Shown here piece after piece: positions 1-6,626 of a stretch of 11,509 nt of DNA. The notes below the pieces were generated by a model, which searched no databases, was not told the DNA's origin, and saw only the letters and a list, made by a program, of their open reading frames with translations. A program made the translations under genes and the position numbers. The stretch spans positions 1 through 11,509 of the forward strand of contig DFFD01000108.1 of the NCBI GenBank assembly GCA_002369495.1. Direction: 5' to 3'. This DNA comes from Lachnospiraceae bacterium UBA3785 (GTDB lineage Bacteria > Bacillota > Clostridia > Lachnospirales > Lachnospiraceae). Every line of letters begins with the position of its first letter. Within the stretch, counting starts at the first letter, position 1.

Positions 1-1411
1 GATCGTGGTATTCGGCGGATTTTTTCTCGAGGTTTTCATTTTCAGCGCGAAGGCCCGCCAGCTTCTCGCGGATCGCGCGAAGGCGCTCCTCCGACTCCGC
101 GATGCGGCTCTTCGCCTCGCCCTCCTCCTCGGTGTAGCGCAGGAGCCTTCCGGAGAGCTCCGCCTTCCGGATATCGATCTGTTCGAGCATCGTATCGTAC
201 CGCTGGATGCGGCTCTTGACGTTGGCCCGGCTGTTCAGGAGGCCGATCACCTCGCTCTTCGAGGCGTTGATCTTCCCGGAGAGCTCTGTGATGGACGCCT
301 CCAGCTCCTGGAGCTCGCCTGTCTCACTCTTCTGCTCGCGCAGCGCGAGGCGGATATTCTTCGTGACCTCCCCGGACTCGGCGTCGATCTTGTCTTTCTC
401 CGCCTGTTTCCGGGCGATTTCAGAGGCGATGGCAGCCTTGCGGCCCTTAAAATGCTCCCCGCTCTGCCTGGTCGTGTTGATCTGCTCCTTAAGAAGGTCG
501 ATCTGACCTTTCAGCTGCTCCCGGATGACGGAATTTCTGGAAATGCTCTCCGTGAGCGCCGCGCTCTTCTCGTCAATCTCGCCGATGGCGTTCTCCAGCG
601 CCTCGTAATCACTCTTTACCTTATCGAGTCTCGCGGTCGTCTCCGCGATCTCATCGTCCGCGATCTTCGCTTTTTCCGAGAGCTCGGCGAGCTCCACGCC
701 GGCCGACTCGTCGTCGATGAGGTAGAGATTGATGTCGAGGTCTTTCAGTTTTCCGCGCCGGTCGAGGTAGATTTTGGCGGTCTCCGACTGCTTTCTGAGC
801 GGTTCCAGCTGGCCTGTCAGCTCCGAGAGGATATCGGTCACGCGGAGCAGGTTCTGCTGCTCCTCCGCGAGCTTCTTCAGGGAAGCCGCCTTGCGGCGCT
901 TGAACTTGACGATGCCGGCCGCCTCGTCGAAGAGCTCGCGGCGCTCGTCCGGCTTGCCGGAGATGATCCGCTCGATCTGGCCCTGGCCGATGATGGAGTA
1001 GCCTTCCTTGCCGATACCCGTGTCGTAGAAGAGCTCGTGGATATCGCGCAGCCTCGAGGGCACGTTGTTGATCAGGTATTCGCTGTCGCCGGAGCGGTAG
1101 AGCCGCCTCGTGACCGTGACCTCCGGGTAGTCGACGTCGAGAGCCCGGTCTTCATTGTCAAATGTGATCGCCACCGCGGCAAAGCTCTGCGGCTTACGCG
1201 CGGCCGTCCCGGCAAATATGACGTCCTGCATGTTCCCGCCGCGCAGCTGCTTCGCGCTCTGCTCGCCGAGGACCCAGCGGACCGCGTCGGCGACGTTGGA
1301 CTTTCCGCTTCCGTTCGGTCCGACGATGCCGGTGATCCCCTGGTGGAACTCGAAGACCATTTTGTTGGCAAAGGACTTAAAGCCCTGCATTTCAATTTTC
1401 TTCAGGTACAT
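1..1411 (-). CDS. smc: Chromosome segregation protein SMC, N-terminal part (3' end beyond window)
   Basis: This is the N-terminal ATPase head and the beginning of the coiled coil of SMC, the ATP-driven subunit of the SMC-ScpAB complex that loops and compacts the chromosome. The reverse-strand translation starts MYLKKIEMQGFKSFANK. It has a Walker A at residues 31-38 (GPNGSGKS), then the bacterial SMC signatures LGEQSAKQLRG and KPDERRELFDEAAG. From about residue 165 it is a long charged heptad-rich coiled coil. About 470 codons are visible of a family length near 1180, so the hinge, second coil and C-terminal head lie off the left edge. The start at 1411 is set by the family N-terminus. It lies inside the 3' end of rnc (20-base overlap) with no strong Shine-Dalgarno, so translation is probably coupled to rnc. 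Confidence 0.97.
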   Translation of the reverse strand, partial: MYLKKIEMQGFKSFANKMVFEFHQGITGIVGPNGSGKSNVADAVRWVLGEQSAKQLRGGNMQDVIFAGTAARKPQSFAAVAITFDNEDRALDVDYPEVTVTRRLYRSGDSEYLINNVPSRLRDIHELFYDTGIGKEGYSIIGQGQIERIISGKPDERRELFDEAAGIVKFKRRKAASLKKLAEEQQNLLRVTDILSELTGQLEPLRKQSETAKIYLDRRGKLKDLDINLYLIDDESAGVELAELSEKAKIADDEIAETTARLDKVKSDYEALENAIGEIDEKSAALTESISRNSVIREQLKGQIDLLKEQINTTRQSGEHFKGRKAAIASEIARKQAEKDKIDAESGEVTKNIRLALREQKSETGELQELEASITELSGKINASKSEVIGLLNSRANVKSRIQRYDTMLEQIDIRKAELSGRLLRYTEEEGEAKSRIAESEERLRAIREKLAGLRAENENLEKKSAEYHD

Positions 1412-2141
1412 TCAGCTCATCCAATCTTCTGTCAAACTTTTTCACTGCTTCCTTCGCGGCCATCTTGGAAGCGTTCTTCTTCGTGGAACCGCTGCCGGTC
1501 CCGAGCGTCTCTCCGTTCAGCCTCACTTCCATCGTGTAGCGGCGGTCGTGGGACGGCCCTTCCTCGGCGGTAAGGACGTACTCCACATTTTCCCCGCGCT
1601 CCTGCACGAGTTCCTGGAGCTCGGACTTGTAATCCCGGTAGAGATCATCGTCCCGCAGCACCATGAGGATGTGCTTCAGCACGAATTTTCTGGCCTTCTT
1701 AAAGCCCCCGTCGAGGTAAATTGCCCCGATGACGGCCTCCGTCGCGTCCGAGATGATCGAATCCTTCTCCCGGCCTCCGTTTGCGTCCTCCCCGCGTCCG
1801 AGGCGCAGAAACCTCGGCAGCCCGAGACGTCTCGCGCAGATCGCGAGCGACGGTTCGCAGACCATGCTCGCCCGCATCGCGGAGAGCGAGCCTTCGTCCC
1901 TTTTCGGGTGATTTTTGTAGAGAAATTCCGCGCTGACCGCCGCCAGTACCGCGTCGCCCAGGAATTCCAGCCTCTCGTTGTGCGCGATGTGCCTGTTCCG
2001 GTGTTCGTTGGCAAATGAAGTGTGCGTCACGGCGGTCAGAAGGAGCTCCTTATCGGAAAATGAATACCCGATCGTCTCCTCCAGCTGCTCCAGCGTGATG
2101 ACGGTCTTCTCCGCCTGTCTTTCCTTATTTTCTTCTGTCAT
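1392..2141 (-). CDS. rnc: Ribonuclease III
   Basis: This 249-residue endoribonuclease cuts double-stranded RNA, including the rRNA precursor and structured mRNAs. The catalytic domain spans about residues 15-165. It contains the family signature ERLEFLGDA (56-64) and the acidic metal ligands E59, D63, D132 and E135 (in SDATEA). A double-stranded RNA-binding domain follows (about 171-239), beginning DYKSELQELVQ and ending in the KKNASKMAAKEA helix. The length is normal. The reading frame is open further upstream, but ATG at 2141 is chosen because it lies only 4 bases after the acpP stop, with a GGAAG purine run about 10 bases ahead, and gives the family-like N-terminus. The 3' end overlaps smc, so acpP, rnc and smc read as one operon. 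Confidence 0.97.
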   Translation of the reverse strand: MTEENKERQAEKTVITLEQLEETIGYSFSDKELLLTAVTHTSFANEHRNRHIAHNERLEFLGDAVLAAVSAEFLYKNHPKRDEGSLSAMRASMVCEPSLAICARRLGLPRFLRLGRGEDANGGREKDSIISDATEAVIGAIYLDGGFKKARKFVLKHILMVLRDDDLYRDYKSELQELVQERGENVEYVLTAEEGPSHDRRYTMEVRLNGETLGTGSGSTKKNASKMAAKEAVKKFDRRLDELNVPEEN

Positions 2142-2145
2142 ACGC

Positions 2146-2388
2146 TCATACTTCCATGTCCGCGCGGGCTTCCCCGACGAGTGTGAGGGCGTCCGGCACC
2201 GAGTCGAGTCTCGCGGCGCCCGCCTCATCGATCCGGATCCCGAAGAGATCCTCGAGAGCCGAGATGATCGCGACCAGATCCATCGAATCCGCGTCGAGGT
2301 CCTCCCGGAAGGACACATTGTCCCGAAGCTTCTCCGGCGTCGTCTTCATGACTGCGGCGATCGTCTCCCTGATTTTCTCCAGTTCCAC
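2146..2388 (-). CDS. acpP: Acyl carrier protein
   Basis: This small acidic carrier (80 residues) holds the growing acyl chain on a 4'-phosphopantetheine arm during fatty-acid and phospholipid synthesis in the cytosol. The attachment serine is Ser35 in DLDADSMDLV. The usual motif is DSL, so the methionine after the serine is a mild variant. Helix-rich flanks and the acidic EDLFGIRIDE segment fit the family. The start is a GTG at 2388, preceded at 6 bases by a perfect GGAGGT (2395-2400). The gene sits directly upstream of rnc. Only 71 bases separate it from rpmF, and a strong hairpin occupies much of that gap. I see no convincing promoter there, so expression may depend on read-through past that hairpin or on an unrecognised promoter. 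Confidence 0.95.
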   Translation of the reverse strand: MELEKIRETIAAVMKTTPEKLRDNVSFREDLDADSMDLVAIISALEDLFGIRIDEAGAARLDSVPDALTLVGEARADMEV

Positions 2389-2406
2389 CTTTTTACCTCC
2401 GCTGCA

Positions 2407-2441
2407 TCTAAAAAGGCTGCCGCCATCCGGCGGCAGCCTTT
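2407..2441 (-). terminator. Rho-independent terminator after rpmF
   Basis: A perfect 13-bp stem (2412-2424 pairing with 2429-2441) closes a 4-base loop. Read on the minus strand it ends in a run of five T before AGATG, as an intrinsic terminator would. The plus strand lacks a T tract. It lies 19 bases beyond the rpmF stop and only 11 bases before the acpP Shine-Dalgarno, so it may attenuate rather than fully stop transcription into acpP. Confidence 0.8.
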
Positions 2442-2459
2442 AGGTCTGCTCTACTTCTA

Positions 2460-2645
2460 TCAATCAGCGTCCTGCTTGACGATCTCTCTCTTGTTGTAAG
2501 ATCCGCAGGCCTTGCAGACACGGTGCGGCATCATCAGCGCGCCGCACTTGCTGCACTTGACAAGCGTTGTTGCCTGCATCTTCCAATGCGCTCTCGTCTT
2601 GTCGCGTCTTGCAGCACTGTGCTTATTCTTTGGGCAAATGGACAT
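2460..2645 (-). CDS. rpmF: 50S ribosomal protein L32
   Basis: This 61-residue ribosomal protein of the large subunit starts MSICPKNKHSAARRDKTRAHWKM, typical of clostridial L32. It keeps four zinc-binding cysteines, C31-x2-C34 and C44-x2-C47, so it is the zinc (C+) form. The length is normal. An AGGAGGTG Shine-Dalgarno (2653-2660) lies 8 bases before the ATG. It has its own promoter (2680-2709) and is followed by a hairpin terminator, so it can be a single-gene unit inside the pta-ackA to smc cluster. The DUF177 gene that I remember preceding rpmF in related genomes is missing: only 86 bases lie between ackA and rpmF. Confidence 0.97.
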   Translation of the reverse strand: MSICPKNKHSAARRDKTRAHWKMQATTLVKCSKCGALMMPHRVCKACGSYNKREIVKQDAD

Positions 2646-2679
2646 CGGTTACACCTCCTATCCTTAAGACACTTCGAAC

Positions 2680-2709
2680 ATTATACAGAAGGTGTCCTTA
2701 TTTTGTCAA
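2680..2709 (-). promoter_or_regulatory. Sigma-A promoter of rpmF
   Basis: On the minus strand TTGACA (2709-2704) is followed after 18 bases by TATAAT (2685-2680). Both hexamers are perfect consensus matches. The predicted start near 2673 leaves a short leader before the rpmF Shine-Dalgarno. The -35 lies only 23 bases past the ackA stop. Confidence 0.88.
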
Positions 2710-2731
2710 TATCTTTTTTCAAAAAATTGCT

Positions 2732-3931
2732 TTACGCAAGCCCCGCCACGCGAACCGTCTCGCGCGCGATCGCCAGCTCTTCATTTGTCGGGATGACAAA
2801 CACGCGGACCTTGGAATCCGGCGTGGAGATCTCGACCTTCTTGCCGCGGATCGCGTTCTTCTCCGGATCGATCTTGATGCCGAGGTACTCAAGGTTCTTG
2901 CAGACGTCTGCACGGACCGTGCCGTCGTTCTCGCCGATGCCGCCGGTGAAGGTGATCGCATCCACGCCGTTCATCGCTGCCGTGTAGGAGCCGATGTACT
3001 TGATGACGCGATACTTGAAGGCCTTGAGAGCGAGCTGCGCTCTCTCGTTGCCGTCGTTCGCTGCCGCTTCGAGATCACGGAAGTCGGAGGAGACGCCGGA
3101 CATAGCCATGACGCCGGACTTCTTGTTGAGGATCGTCAGGACTTCGTCGACGGAGATGCCTTCGCCGTTCGCGATGGTCTGGACAACTGCCGGATCCATG
3201 TCGCCGGAGCGTGTGCCCATGATCAGGCCTTCAAGAGGGGTGAGACCCATGGAGGTATCCTGGCACTTGCCGCCGATGGACGCGGAGATGGAGGCGCCGT
3301 TGCCGAGGTGGCAGACGATCACTCTCTGGTTGCCTTCCGGCAGCTTCGCGAACTTGATGGTCTCGCCGGAGACGAACATGTGGGAAGTACCGTGGAAGCC
3401 GTAGCGGCGGATGGAATACTTCTCATAGTACTTCGGATCGATACCGTAGAGGTATGCGTACGGCTCCATGGCCATGCCGAAGGTGGTGTCGAAGACGGCA
3501 ACGTTCGGCTTGCCCGGCATGGCGGCTTCGCAGGCGACGATGCCCATGAGGTTGGCCGGATTGTGGAGCGGGCCCAGCGGGAAGCACTCTTTGATGACTT
3601 CCTTGACCTTCTCGTCGACCAGTGTGGACTCCGTGAACTTCAGGCCGCCGTGGAGGACGCGGTGTCCGACAGCGGAGATCTCGTCGACGCTCGATACGAC
3701 GCCGTGCTCCGGATCGACCAGAGCGTCGAGGACCATCTGGATGGCTTCCTTGTGGGTCGGCATCGGAGCCGCATTGACATAGTCTTCCTTGCCCGGAACC
3801 TTGTGGGTCAGGACGGAGCCTTCGATACCGATTCTCTCGCAGAGGCCTTTTGCCTTGACGGATTCATCAGCGGTGTCGATGAGCTGGTACTTAAGGGAGG
3901 AGCTGCCTGCGTTGATGATAAGGATTTTCAT
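2732..3931 (-). CDS. ackA: Acetate kinase
   Basis: Cytosolic acetate kinase transfers phosphate from acetyl phosphate to ADP, making acetate and ATP; it is the energy-yielding step of acetate fermentation. The 399-residue protein starts MKILIINAGSSSLKYQL and has the full ASKHA-fold signature set. The residues known to be important in the Methanosarcina enzyme all appear at the same numbers: N7, R91 (HRVLHGG), H123, D148 (VFDTTF), H180 (GFHGTSH), R241 (GTRSGDMD) and E384 (TNEE). The glycine loop TFTGGIGEND lies near 328-336. It is 19 bases downstream of pta, with a GAGG ribosome-binding site about 12 bases ahead of the ATG, so the two are co-transcribed. I see no terminator after the stop, so transcripts may run on into rpmF. 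Confidence 0.98.
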   Translation of the reverse strand: MKILIINAGSSSLKYQLIDTADESVKAKGLCERIGIEGSVLTHKVPGKEDYVNAAPMPTHKEAIQMVLDALVDPEHGVVSSVDEISAVGHRVLHGGLKFTESTLVDEKVKEVIKECFPLGPLHNPANLMGIVACEAAMPGKPNVAVFDTTFGMAMEPYAYLYGIDPKYYEKYSIRRYGFHGTSHMFVSGETIKFAKLPEGNQRVIVCHLGNGASISASIGGKCQDTSMGLTPLEGLIMGTRSGDMDPAVVQTIANGEGISVDEVLTILNKKSGVMAMSGVSSDFRDLEAAANDGNERAQLALKAFKYRVIKYIGSYTAAMNGVDAITFTGGIGENDGTVRADVCKNLEYLGIKIDPEKNAIRGKKVEISTPDSKVRVFVIPTNEELAIARETVRVAGLA

Positions 3932-3950
3932 TTTCTATACCTCGTCTAAA

Positions 3951-4952
3951 TTATTTGTCAGCGATCTGGCACTGGACAGCCGTGATCGCAACAACACCTA
4001 CGATATCCTCTGCGGAGCAGCCGCGGGAGAGGTCGTTGACCGGAGCGGCGATGCCCTGGGTCATCGGGCCGTAAGCTTCCGCCTTAGCCAGTCTCTGAAC
4101 CAGCTTGTAGCCGATGTTGCCTGCGTCAAGGTTCGGGAAGATGAGGGTGTTCGCATGGCCCGCAACCTTGGAGCCCGGAGCCTTGAACTCGCCGACCGAC
4201 GGAACGATCGCGGCGTCAAGCTGCAGGGTGCCGTCCAGAGCGAGGTCCGGATTCTCTTCCTTCGCGATGCGGGTAGCTTCCTCGACCTTGGTGACGTCAG
4301 CGTGCTTTGCGCTGCCCATCGTGGAGTAGGAAAGCATGGCGACCTTCGGCTCGTCGCCGGTCAGGGCTCTGTAGGAATCTGCGGAGGACTTGGCGATGGC
4401 AGCGAGCTCCTCGGCGGTCGGGTTCTGGTTCAGGCCGCAGTCAGAGAACACAAATGTGCCGTTGTTGCCGTACTCGCAGTTCGGAACGTTCATCAGGAAG
4501 AAGGAGGAGACAAGCTTCGTGCCCGGAGCGGTCTTCAGGATCTGAAGGCTCGGACGAAGGGTGTCAGCGGTGGAGTGGCAGGCGCCGGAAACCATGCCGT
4601 CAGCGTCGCCCATCTTGACCATCATGACGCCGTAGTAGGTGTAGGAGGTGGTCATGATCTCGGTAGCCTTCTCCTTGGTCATGCCCTTCTTCGCGCGGAG
4701 CTCAACCAGCTTGTCGATGTAAGCCTCGGTCTTCGGGCAGGTCTTCGGATCAACGATGACCGCGCCGGTGATGTCGCAGTCCTGCTTGTTGGCGGCGACT
4801 TCTTCCTCGGAACCGATGATGACGATGTTCGCGAAACCTTCCTTCAGAACCTGCTCCGCTGCCTTGTAGGTACGGATGTCCTCGGACTCCGGAAGGACGA
4901 TGGTTTTCTTGCTGGCCGCTGCGCGGGCTTTAATGGTATCAATGAATGCCAT
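3951..4952 (-). CDS. pta: Phosphate acetyltransferase
   Basis: This enzyme converts acetyl-CoA and phosphate to acetyl phosphate and CoA, the step before AckA. With the start at 4952 it is 333 residues, the usual length of the short (catalytic-domain-only) class, and begins MAFIDTIKARAAASKKTIVLPE. Conserved stretches visible are DGMVSGACHSTADTLRP, SYSTMGSAKH, the KVAGHANTLIFPNLDAGNIG segment and PVNDLSRGCS near the C-terminus. In-frame ATGs at 4973 and 4961 are possible. I prefer 4952 because the AAAGGAG ribosome-binding site sits about 11 bases before it, overlaps the first ATG and is only 2 bases from the second. The gene is first in the operon, with its own promoter at 5003-5031. Confidence 0.97.
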   Translation of the reverse strand: MAFIDTIKARAAASKKTIVLPESEDIRTYKAAEQVLKEGFANIVIIGSEEEVAANKQDCDITGAVIVDPKTCPKTEAYIDKLVELRAKKGMTKEKATEIMTTSYTYYGVMMVKMGDADGMVSGACHSTADTLRPSLQILKTAPGTKLVSSFFLMNVPNCEYGNNGTFVFSDCGLNQNPTAEELAAIAKSSADSYRALTGDEPKVAMLSYSTMGSAKHADVTKVEEATRIAKEENPDLALDGTLQLDAAIVPSVGEFKAPGSKVAGHANTLIFPNLDAGNIGYKLVQRLAKAEAYGPMTQGIAAPVNDLSRGCSAEDIVGVVAITAVQCQIADK

Positions 4953-5002
4953 GACGTTCATTTCTCCTTTCAAAATGAAATTGAAAAATTATATGCAGTA
5001 GT

Positions 5003-5031
5003 ATTATACTCTTTAAAGAAGCGTCTAACAA
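5003..5031 (-). promoter_or_regulatory. Sigma-A promoter of pta-ackA
   Basis: On the minus strand TTGTTA (5031-5026) and a perfect TATAAT (5008-5003) are separated by 17 bases. It lies in an AT-rich gap unlike the GC-rich genes on either side. The leader to the pta start is about 45 bases. Confidence 0.8.
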
Positions 5032-5050
5032 GTGATTTTATGGTACATTA

Positions 5051-5080
5051 TTCAAAACATTCCACAAGATATTGTGTAAT
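5051..5080 (+). promoter_or_regulatory. Possible tmcAL promoter with an overlapping palindrome
   Basis: On the plus strand TTCAAA (5051-5056) and TGTAAT (5075-5080), 18 bases apart, are the best promoter candidate before tmcAL; the -35 matches consensus at only four of six positions. The near-palindrome CACAAGATATTGTG (5063-5076; 12 of 14 positions symmetric) falls between and into these hexamers, where an operator would sit. No regulator is identified. Confidence 0.4.
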
Positions 5081-5116
5081 TTGATATTTTAATATTGATT
5101 AAGGAGCTTTTCGAAA

Positions 5117-6295
5117 ATGAAAACCGCCGCCGTCATCGCCGAATTCAACCCCTTCCACAACGGGCACGCCTATATACTTGAAAAAGCCCGCGCCGTATCC
5201 GGCGCGGACTGTGTGCTGACCCTCATGAGCGGGGACTTTGTGCAGCGCGGCGGGCCTGCGATCGCGGACCGGCACGTGAGAGCCTGCATGGCGCTCTCCT
5301 CCGGAGCGGACCTCGTCCTCTCCTCCCCGACATCCGTCGTGCTCTCCTCGGCGGAGGGCTACGCGGAAGGTTCCCTTAAGCTTCTTGCCTCCCTAAACAC
5401 GGTCGATTACCTGGTCTTCGGCTCCGAGTGCGGGGATATCGACGCTCTCACCTCCTGCGCGAAAGTCCTTCTTCATGAGGATGAAGCTTTCAAAGAAAAG
5501 CTTCATGAAGGTCTTAAGAACGGCCTCTCCTTTCCGCGGGCCCGCGCGGAAGCCCTCCCGGAGTTTGCCGGCCTGCTCGACGGTCCCAACAATATCCTCG
5601 GGATCGAGTACATCAAGGCGATCCTGAAGTATGATCTCCCGATCATCCCCGTGACGGTTCCCCGCACGGGAAATGCCCACAACGCCTCCGCCGCAGTCGG
5701 AAATTATGCCTCCGCATCCTTTATCCGGGAGCGGATCCTCGCGGGGGATAGTTCCTGTGAGAATTTGATTCCCAAAGTCGCAGTGCCGGCACTGAAGTCT
5801 TACCTTGACGAGCACGCGCCGCTCTCGGCGGATGATTTTTCATTTCTTCTTGCGCTCAATCTCTTCAAGGCCTCCTCCGCCGAAGAGCTTTCTTCTATTA
5901 AGAATGTACCTCTGTCTCTCGCAAGGACGATCTATAGCAGCCGGGATGCCTTCGTCTCCTTCACGCAGTTTGCGGAGCTTGTGAAGTCCCGCTCGGTGAC
6001 CCGGACGGCGGTCGACCGGGCGCTCATGTCGATCGCGCTCGGCCTTGCGTCCTCCCCGAAAGAATCGGGGCTTTTCGCCCATGTGCTGGGGTTTCGCGAG
6101 TCGGCCCGCCCGCTCCTTTCGGCCCTCGCGGCTCGCTCGGAGGTTCCCGTGATCCTGCGACCTTCCCGGGAGTCCTCGCTCCCGAAGTCCTTCCGGGAGG
6201 AGACGTCTCTCTCCGACCTCTACAATCTCGTCCGGGCTCAGAAGGAGGGGCGGCCCCTCCTGCGGACGCTTTCGCATCGGGTGATCACGGTGTGA
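5117..6295 (+). CDS. tmcAL: tRNA(Met) cytidine acetate ligase (YlbM/TmcAL family)
   Basis: TmcAL activates acetate with ATP to acetyl-adenylate and transfers it to the wobble cytidine (C34) of elongator tRNA-Met, forming N4-acetylcytidine. The 392-residue protein starts MKTAAVIAEFNPFHNGHAY. It carries the nucleotidyltransferase HxGH motif at 14-17, the family stretches LMSGDFVQRGGPA (about 36-48) and GADLV (63-67), then GPNNILGIEYIKA (156-168) and RTGNAHN (183-189). Where the B. subtilis protein, as I recall it, has a glutamate (ELP) after GADLV, this one has LSSP, a local divergence. The ATG at 5117 follows AAGGAG by about 10 bases. It is divergent from pta-ackA, which makes the acetate it uses. 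The C-terminal third is less conserved and was not assigned motifs. Confidence 0.92.
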   Translation: MKTAAVIAEFNPFHNGHAYILEKARAVSGADCVLTLMSGDFVQRGGPAIADRHVRACMALSSGADLVLSSPTSVVLSSAEGYAEGSLKLLASLNTVDYLVFGSECGDIDALTSCAKVLLHEDEAFKEKLHEGLKNGLSFPRARAEALPEFAGLLDGPNNILGIEYIKAILKYDLPIIPVTVPRTGNAHNASAAVGNYASASFIRERILAGDSSCENLIPKVAVPALKSYLDEHAPLSADDFSFLLALNLFKASSAEELSSIKNVPLSLARTIYSSRDAFVSFTQFAELVKSRSVTRTAVDRALMSIALGLASSPKESGLFAHVLGFRESARPLLSALAARSEVPVILRPSRESSLPKSFREETSLSDLYNLVRAQKEGRPLLRTLSHRVITV

Positions 6296-6328
6296 GGGAG
6301 CCTCCAGGACGGTTCTCGGAAGCTCCCT
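6295..6328 (+). terminator. Weak hairpin at the end of tmcAL
   Basis: AGGGAGC (6295-6301) pairs with GCTCCCT (6322-6328); after one mismatch, TCC and GGA extend the stem inward. No T run follows, so this is at best a weak or factor-assisted terminator. It starts at the last base of the stop codon. Confidence 0.35.
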
Positions 6329-6348
6329 GAAGCTTTCTCCAGACCGAT

Positions 6349-6616
6349 ATTTTCTTTACCATGCGCTCTCTTTTCTCCCTGCAAAGTATATTTCACCGCT
6401 AATTTCCGCCTTTCACCGTCAAAATACTTTGCATGCACCTTCTGAAACTCTCATTAAAGTAAAACCAAGGAGGCACCTCGCTCGAATCTCGCCAATCTAA
6501 CTTTAATTTTCCTCTCAGAACCCTTTAGCAAAGAGTTTTCTTCATTTTCAGTCTTTTAACCGTCTCAATTTAACTTTGCCGTCTCCCTCCGTTATCTTCC
6601 GCAAAGCAAGCCCCCT
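6349..6616. repeat. Periodic inverted-motif array A (downstream of the nuclease-like gene)
   Basis: This non-coding stretch fills most of the 331-base gap after tmcAL. AAAG and CTTT cores alternate with fixed spacing: CTTT at 6354, AAAG 6383, CTTT 6427, AAAG 6456, CTTT 6501, AAAG 6530, CTTT 6574, AAAG 6603. The gaps are 29, 44, 29, 45, 29, 44 and 29 bases, a period of 73-74. Extended motifs are GCAAAGT/ACTTTGC (units 1 and 3) and ATTAAAGT/ACTTTAAT (unit 2), so the two ends of each unit match one another. The roughly 20-base linkers are pyrimidine-rich on the plus strand. It is homologous to array B, 1266-1267 bases away, and ends about 10 bases before the stop of the 6627-7439 gene. Function unknown. 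Confidence 0.85.
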
Positions 6617-6626
6617 CTTTTCACTC

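Noticed and set aside
5..1573. A 522-codon open frame on the plus strand
   Set aside because: It is antisense to smc and rnc, whose reverse-strand proteins match their families throughout. The long frame is a by-product of high GC and codon bias.
2711..2731. Terminator after ackA (T run followed by A run)
   Set aside because: The only pairing is six A-T pairs with an almost zero loop. No GC-rich stem is present, and the stretch runs directly into the rpmF -35 box.
2567..3949. A 460-codon open frame on the plus strand
   Set aside because: It is antisense to ackA, which has every catalytic residue intact, and has no family features of its own.
4953..4973. Longer pta starting at 4973 (seven extra residues)
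   Set aside because: The AAAGGAG ribosome-binding site overlaps that ATG, and the family N-terminus begins at the ATG at 4952.
3789..5084. A 431-codon open frame on the plus strand
   Set aside because: It lies antisense to pta and runs out through the AT-rich promoter region. It is a shadow frame.
6453..6507. tRNA or T-arm-like structure in unit 2 (TCGAAT core, period near tRNA length)
   Set aside because: The flanks of TCGAAT do not form the 5-bp T stem, and no acceptor stem or CCA is present.
6381..6606. Insertion sequence with terminal inverted repeats
   Set aside because: No transposase frame lies inside the units, they are only 52-55 bases long, and no target-site duplications are visible at their ends.
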